The translations under genes were made by a program, and so were the position numbers. The notes under the pieces were generated by a model. The model was not told the origin of the DNA. It made no database searches and was given only the letters and a program-made list of their open reading frames with translations. A stretch of DNA of 9,013 nucleotides from an uncultured Clostridia bacterium (GTDB lineage: Bacteria > Bacillota_A > Clostridia > Christensenellales > Aristaeellaceae): NCBI GenBank assembly GCA_946408865.1, contig CAMJTZ010000071.1, positions 1-9,013 on the forward strand, written 5' to 3'. Positions 5,636 through 9,013 of this stretch are shown one piece after another; position 1 is the stretch's first letter, and each line of letters starts with the position of its first letter.

Positions 5636-5932
5636 TTACTCCACCGTCAGGATATCGGCGAATCCCATGGCCGTCATGACTTCCATCACGTTTTCATTGA
5701 CATGGATCACCTTCATGGTACCGCCCTGTTTGATCATCTTTTTATGAGCCAGGAGCAGCACGCGCAGGCCTGCGGAGGAGATGTACCGAAGCTTCTCAAA
5801 GTCCATGATCAGCTCTTTCACCCCGTCCAGGTTGCTGACTTCCTTTTCAAGATCCGGCGCGGTGGTAATGTCCATCTTGCCGTCCAGGGCAATGGTCAGA
5901 ACACTGTTCTTCATCGTTTTGATAATTTCCAT
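5636..5932 (-). CDS. STAS-domain anti-sigma-factor antagonist (SpoIIAA-like)
   Basis: 98 residues, a single complete STAS domain of normal length. GKMDITTAPDLEKEV (18-32) is the classic start of the fold. DFEKLRYISSAGLRVLLLA (44-62) contains the phosphorylation loop; by alignment with SpoIIAA Ser58 the switch residue is Ser53. Such proteins bind a serine-kinase anti-sigma factor (SpoIIAB/RsbW type) in the unphosphorylated form, releasing a partner sigma factor or other target; phosphorylation blocks this. No kinase or PP2C phosphatase gene is in the window, so its partners must lie elsewhere. The nearest Shine-Dalgarno, GGAAAGG (5953-5947), is 14 bases upstream, rather far. The next Met (residue 7) would cut the first strand and has no better site, so Met1 is kept. 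It follows the membrane protein gene after 37 bases on the same strand, so the two are probably co-transcribed. Confidence 0.93.
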   Translation of the reverse strand: MEIIKTMKNSVLTIALDGKMDITTAPDLEKEVSNLDGVKELIMDFEKLRYISSAGLRVLLLAHKKMIKQGGTMKVIHVNENVMEVMTAMGFADILTVE

Positions 5933-5969
5933 AATGTTTTGTTCTGCCTTTCCGCATCAGATTGGGAAT

Positions 5970-6551
5970 TTATTTGCCCCGGGAAGCCTTGTCTTCGTAT
6001 TTTGCGCGAATGGCAATCCCGATGGTTCCGTCGATGACCAGGCGGGTCAGACCGCTGGCAATGCTCGAAAGCGCTTCCCGCTTGTCGAACATGAGAATGG
6101 CGATCGCCACATCCACGGCCAGCAGGACATAGAACGCGCTCCAGGTCTTCGTTCTTCCCAGATCCTTTACAAAGGTCAGGATCAGGAGTGCGCAGATGCC
6201 GATGATCGTCAGAACCGCAACCGCGTCGAATCCGGGATAGATCAGCTTGCCGATCAGGCGTGCGATCAGGCCGATCGTTACCAGAAACAGGAAGCTCTTG
6301 TAAAGCCCCGCGACATTCTTTCCGCTGCCCTTGATCATATACGTCAGGCCGCAGACCAGCGCGAGCGCGTTCACAACATGGCCGATGCCGATGACAAGGG
6401 ACGCGTTTTTATGCGCTTCGACGGCGTTGACTTCAAAGCCTTCGGGGATGTTGCCGGAGAAGATGATCCCGGCGCTTACGCAGCTCAGGATAATCATCAG
6501 GCCCATCAGGATCATGTGGCAGGTTTTCGCCAGGTTTTTGTTCTTGGTCAT
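5970..6551 (-). CDS. Multi-pass membrane protein, function unknown, upstream of STAS
   Basis: 193 residues. Hydrophobic segments lie near 12-32, 51-73, 84-102, 108-128 and 137-155, with a sixth weaker amphipathic stretch 162-182, giving five to six spans. The N-terminus is basic (MTKNKNLAK) and the C-terminus is charged (IRAKYEDKASRGK); both are probably cytoplasmic if there are six spans. His58 in GIGHVVNALALVCGLTYM and Arg98 in LIARLIGKL are polar residues inside helices. I do not recognise a family. The start is supported by AGGAAG (6565-6560), about eight bases upstream. The ATG overlaps the stop of a possible 14-codon leader ORF (ATGA). The STAS gene follows after 37 bases, suggesting that this protein may be an input or target of that switch; this is inference from position only. 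No promoter I would defend lies in the 132 bases upstream, so it may be served by read-through from the kinase gene. Confidence 0.85.
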   Translation of the reverse strand: MTKNKNLAKTCHMILMGLMIILSCVSAGIIFSGNIPEGFEVNAVEAHKNASLVIGIGHVVNALALVCGLTYMIKGSGKNVAGLYKSFLFLVTIGLIARLIGKLIYPGFDAVAVLTIIGICALLILTFVKDLGRTKTWSAFYVLLAVDVAIAILMFDKREALSSIASGLTRLVIDGTIGIAIRAKYEDKASRGK

Positions 6552-6592
6552 GTTTCATTCTTCCTTTCACTTTTTCTTTTTCGGTTCGTCAT
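6548..6592 (-). CDS. Possible 14-residue basic leader ORF
   Basis: On the minus strand the ATG at 6592 opens MTNRKRKSERKNET and stops at TGA 6550-6548, sharing four bases (ATGA) with the start of the membrane protein. It lies inside the purine-rich leader. No clear Shine-Dalgarno lies directly before its ATG; GGGAGGGG is about 28-35 bases upstream. It could couple or control translation of the membrane protein, or be chance in A/G-rich leader sequence. Confidence 0.2.
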   Translation of the reverse strand: MTNRKRKSERKNET

Positions 6593-6683
6593 GACAGCGC
6601 GATCATGCTGCCTGGTTTTCTCCCCTCCCTTTTCTGTATATTTTGCTTAATATAAATTGCTGGGGGTATGCCTTCCGCCGCGG

Positions 6684-8273
6684 TCAGGCGTTCAGTTGCC
6701 TGAAGCCGCGGGCGTTGGCTTTATACAATCCCTTGAAAACCCTGTAGCCGCGTTCATAAATTTCCCGGTTTGCAGGGTCGGGAGTGTATACATGACGGAC
6801 TTTCACAAGCCGGCGCGCCAGTTCCAGCGCGTTCTCGCCCCGGAGCCCGGCGGCCGTGACCAGCGCGGTTCCGACCGCGCCGACCTCCTGGGTATGGTGG
6901 ATCGTCTCGATATTCCGTCCGGTAACGTCCGCCAGGATCTGGCAGACAACGGGAGACAGGGCGCCTCCGCCTGCAAACCGGATCGTATCGGAGGTTTTCA
7001 CCTTCCGCATCTGGCTTTCCAGCAGCCAGCGAAGGTGATAGCAGATCCCCTCGGTAACGGCGCGAAGCAGATCCATCTTGCCGTTCCCGATCCGCACGTT
7101 GAAGAACATTCCGCCCGCCCGGGAATCCTCAAACGGGCAGCGGTTGCCGTGCATCCACGGGGTAAAGATCACGCCGTTGGACCCTGGAGGAACCTTCGCG
7201 GTCTCTCCGGAAAGATAATCGATCAGGCTCAGGTATCTTTCCTCGACGTCCGTGACCTTCGTGTGATCCAGATAAACGTTTGCCTCATCCAACGCGATGT
7301 GGTCCGCAGCCCATTCAATGCATTTCCCGGCGGTTTCCAGCTCCGCGTAGTAATTGAAGTATCCCTTCACCGCGGACAGCACGCCGGTGATCATCGCCTG
7401 GATGTCAACGGTCTGATGATCCATAAACGTGGACACCCATCCGGAAGTTCCGACATAGATGTGGGTATCTCCCGGTCTGGTGCATCCCGCGCCGATGTTG
7501 ACAAAGGTCGTGTCGCCGCCGCCCCCGAAAACGGGAACGCCTTCGGGCAGGCCCAGGTCCTCCGCCGCCTTCGCGGTGAGCTTTCCGGCCATTTCCGTAG
7601 AGTCAATGATCTCCGGCATGTGCTCCGGACGGATCCCGTACATCTTCAGCAGGCCCTTGTTCCAGCCTTCCTTTCCTTTCCGCGTGTCATACAGGAAAGT
7701 GGCAAAGGCGGTATCGGCGGTCCTTGCGATCCGGCCCGTGCAGCGCGAGGTGAGATAGTCGCAGATATCGAGCCATTTGTATGCTTTCCGGAAAACCTCA
7801 GGCTCGTTGTTTTCGACCCATTTGTACTTCCATACCGGGTCCTTGGCGCTGGTTGAACCGGCGTAATTGACGATGAGGTTCCGTATGAGTTTGTAGAGGC
7901 TGCACCCGGAAACCCGGATGACGCCCGATCCCATACACTCTTTATATTCTTTAACGCCCCGTTGGTCAAGATAATTCATCGGCCGGCGCAGGGCGTTCCC
8001 CTTTTCGTCCACAAAAACCGACCCCTGGATCTGGGTGCAGAAAGCCATTCCCTCAACCTGCCGGGGGCTGACGTCCGTTTTCCGGAACAGGTCGCGCGTG
8101 GTCGAGCACAGCGCTGCCCACCATTCCTCCGCGTCCTGTTCCACGCCGCCGTCTTCCGTAACATAAAGTCCGTAGCCCGCGGCGGAGCTGGCTGCGAGGC
8201 GGATTTCCGAGCTGATTTCAAACAGGCAGGTTTTTACGCTGCTGGTTCCAAAGTCATAGATGACGATATACAC
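6684..8273 (-). CDS. FGGY-family carbohydrate kinase (xylulokinase-like)
   Basis: 529 residues, the usual length for the FGGY family, which phosphorylates sugars or polyols with ATP in the cytoplasm. Seen in order: N-terminal phosphate loop YDFGTSSVK (6-14); FCTQIQGSV (78-86) in the region that contacts substrate; FGGGGDTTF (249-257), with Asp254 at the catalytic-base position of xylulokinase; YVGTSGWVS (273-281), the second phosphate loop; RAVTEGICYHLRWL (404-417); FAGGGALSPVVCQILADVTG (433-452), the adenosine site and FGGY signature 2; and EVGAVGTAL (463-471). All key motifs look intact. The substrate cannot be read from sequence; xylulose-type pentuloses are the default guess. The start codon is GTG (8273-8271), preceded by AGAGGA (8290-8285), which overlaps the stop region of the HAD gene. 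Only seven bases separate the genes, so translation is probably coupled. No isomerase or transporter gene is visible beside it. No clear terminator follows. Confidence 0.93.
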   Translation of the reverse strand: MYIVIYDFGTSSVKTCLFEISSEIRLAASSAAGYGLYVTEDGGVEQDAEEWWAALCSTTRDLFRKTDVSPRQVEGMAFCTQIQGSVFVDEKGNALRRPMNYLDQRGVKEYKECMGSGVIRVSGCSLYKLIRNLIVNYAGSTSAKDPVWKYKWVENNEPEVFRKAYKWLDICDYLTSRCTGRIARTADTAFATFLYDTRKGKEGWNKGLLKMYGIRPEHMPEIIDSTEMAGKLTAKAAEDLGLPEGVPVFGGGGDTTFVNIGAGCTRPGDTHIYVGTSGWVSTFMDHQTVDIQAMITGVLSAVKGYFNYYAELETAGKCIEWAADHIALDEANVYLDHTKVTDVEERYLSLIDYLSGETAKVPPGSNGVIFTPWMHGNRCPFEDSRAGGMFFNVRIGNGKMDLLRAVTEGICYHLRWLLESQMRKVKTSDTIRFAGGGALSPVVCQILADVTGRNIETIHHTQEVGAVGTALVTAAGLRGENALELARRLVKVRHVYTPDPANREIYERGYRVFKGLYKANARGFRQLNA

Positions 8274-8280
8274 TTGCTTG

Positions 8281-8916
8281 CTAGTCCTCTTTTACGTAAC
8301 TGTTCCAGCCGGTGTCAATTTTCTTTTTGACCTTCTCCAGGGTCTTCTCGTCCAGTTTCGGCCAGTCCGTCACCGTGCTCGCTTTGTTCGTAACCAGGTG
8401 CGCCTTTTCCGCGCAAAGGGCCAGCGGCGTATCGGCCAGGGAGTCGGAATAGAAATTTTCGATCATCGGGAAGCCCTGGTCGATAATGTAGCGGGCCTTT
8501 TCCTTCGCGTACTTCATTTTGTTGAGGAAAACCCCGTATTCCCGGTCAAAATCCGTGGCCATGAAGCGCACGCCCAGTCGCTTTGCGATCGGCTCGATGA
8601 TGCAGTTCGGCGACGCGCTGATGATCAGGTCGTCCGGCCGTTTCTGCGCCAGATACCAGGAAGCGATTTTCTTTTCGTTCCTGTCCCAGTATCGTTCAAT
8701 CTGCTCGTCAAAGTCGTCAATCAGCGTCAGGTAGCCGAAGAATTCCCGCTGCATCTGGGTTTCGGTGATTTTGCCCTTCTTCCGCAGATGAAGGTTCTTG
8801 ATCGTCTTCGGAAAATAGGTGTTCCACAGTTTGGGATGGCTCTTCAGGCAGAAGAAGAAAAAGCCGATGGAGCAGTCTCCGGGAAATATGGTACCGTCAA
8901 AATCATATACGTTCAT
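8281..8916 (-). CDS. HAD-superfamily IB phosphatase (SerB-like)
   Basis: 211 residues. A cytoplasmic haloacid-dehalogenase-type phosphomonoesterase. Motif I YDFDGTI (4-10) holds nucleophile Asp5 and acid/base Asp7. Motif II is IISASPN (98-104) with Ser100. The motif III lysine lies in NKMKYAKEK (132-140). Motif IV FYSDSLADTPLA (155-166) has Asp158 and Asp162. The helical cap between motifs I and II (about 15-95) and the IISASP motif place it in subfamily IB, with phosphoserine and histidinol phosphatases; the substrate is not determined. The C-terminus (LVTNKASTVTDWP, then a Lys-rich helix) is typical of clostridial members. The start is supported by a GGGGAG site (8930-8925), eight bases upstream. 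It follows the partial gene by 25 bases and precedes the kinase by seven, so all three are one transcription unit whose promoter lies beyond the right edge. Confidence 0.92.
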   Translation of the reverse strand: MNVYDFDGTIFPGDCSIGFFFFCLKSHPKLWNTYFPKTIKNLHLRKKGKITETQMQREFFGYLTLIDDFDEQIERYWDRNEKKIASWYLAQKRPDDLIISASPNCIIEPIAKRLGVRFMATDFDREYGVFLNKMKYAKEKARYIIDQGFPMIENFYSDSLADTPLALCAEKAHLVTNKASTVTDWPKLDEKTLEKVKKKIDTGWNSYVKED

Positions 8917-8941
8917 CTGATCTTCTCCCCCGCTTTTCTCC

Positions 8942-9013
8942 TCAGGCCTGTGAAAAGCGGATCATGTTCCGGTTGTAGCCGGTGGTCACCAGGTAGGCTT
9001 TTTCCTTGTGCGC
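8942..9013 (-). CDS. C-terminal end of an upstream operon gene, possibly a second HAD phosphatase (5' partial)
   Basis: The last 23 codons of a minus-strand gene enter from the right edge and end at TGA 8944-8942. The end reads AHKEKAYLVTTGYNRNMIRF and then SQA. The frame is open and 25 bases separate it from the HAD gene, fitting an operon. Its EKAYLVTTG resembles EKAHLVTNK near the C-terminus of the adjacent HAD phosphatase, the strand-turn after motif IV in that family. A tandem HAD-IB paralogue is therefore plausible, but 23 residues cannot prove it. Confidence 0.6.
   Translation of the reverse strand, partial: AHKEKAYLVTTGYNRNMIRFSQA

Noticed and set aside
6657..7856. Plus-strand open frame of 399 codons opposite the FGGY kinase
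   Set aside because: All FGGY motifs are on the minus strand; this is a mirror frame with no ribosome-binding site.
1..9013. CRISPR arrays, tRNA/rRNA, insertion sequences, attachment sites
   Set aside because: No regularly spaced repeats, no cloverleaf or rRNA-like segments, and no transposase, integrase or terminal inverted repeats were seen on either strand.

Overview
The window looks like chromosomal DNA of a Gram-positive anaerobe of the Clostridia (Firmicutes), probably gut- or rumen-associated. The evidence is strong GGAGG or AAAGGAG Shine-Dalgarno sites, Sec and lipoprotein signals with no outer-membrane machinery, a STAS antagonist, a membrane GGDEF enzyme, and G/C-rich third codon positions. 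This placement is inferred from gene style; no marker gene fixes the taxon.

Layout, left to right: (1) the 3' end of a plus-strand gene (2-118), then two back-to-back terminators. (2) A secreted protein with an FGMTxxEV motif on the minus strand (240-800). It is separated by a 332-base divergent promoter region from a broken plus-strand gene (1133-1548), whose N-terminus resembles the leader domain of clostridial radical-SAM proteins. (3) Three minus-strand single genes: a small lipoprotein (1626-2000), a two-TM diguanylate cyclase with intact GGDEF and I-site (2108-3523), and a secreted W-x-G-x-W protein (3663-4538). The first two have a credible promoter and terminator each; the third has only weak signals. 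(4) A second divergent region (4539-4851) and a plus-strand seven-TM membrane protein with a GDAFHLVPR motif (4852-5505). (5) A minus-strand run to the right edge. In transcription order it holds the end of a gene (8942-9013, possibly a second HAD phosphatase), a HAD-IB phosphatase (8281-8916), an FGGY sugar kinase (6684-8273), a five- to six-TM membrane protein (5970-6551), and a STAS anti-sigma-factor antagonist (5636-5932), closed by a bidirectional terminator.

Only two groups are tied together by spacing: HAD phosphatase + kinase (7 nt apart, preceded by the partial gene at 25 nt), and membrane protein + STAS (37 nt). No clear terminator lies between the two groups. The left half is mostly independent single genes for envelope or surface proteins and second-messenger signalling. 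I see no rRNA, tRNA, CRISPR, insertion sequence, phage gene or attachment site. I do not see a convincing new multi-gene system. The items most worth checking are the broken radical-SAM-like gene with intact expression signals, the kinase/phosphatase operon, the STAS/membrane-protein pair without a visible kinase or phosphatase, and the uncharacterised GDAFHLVPR membrane protein.
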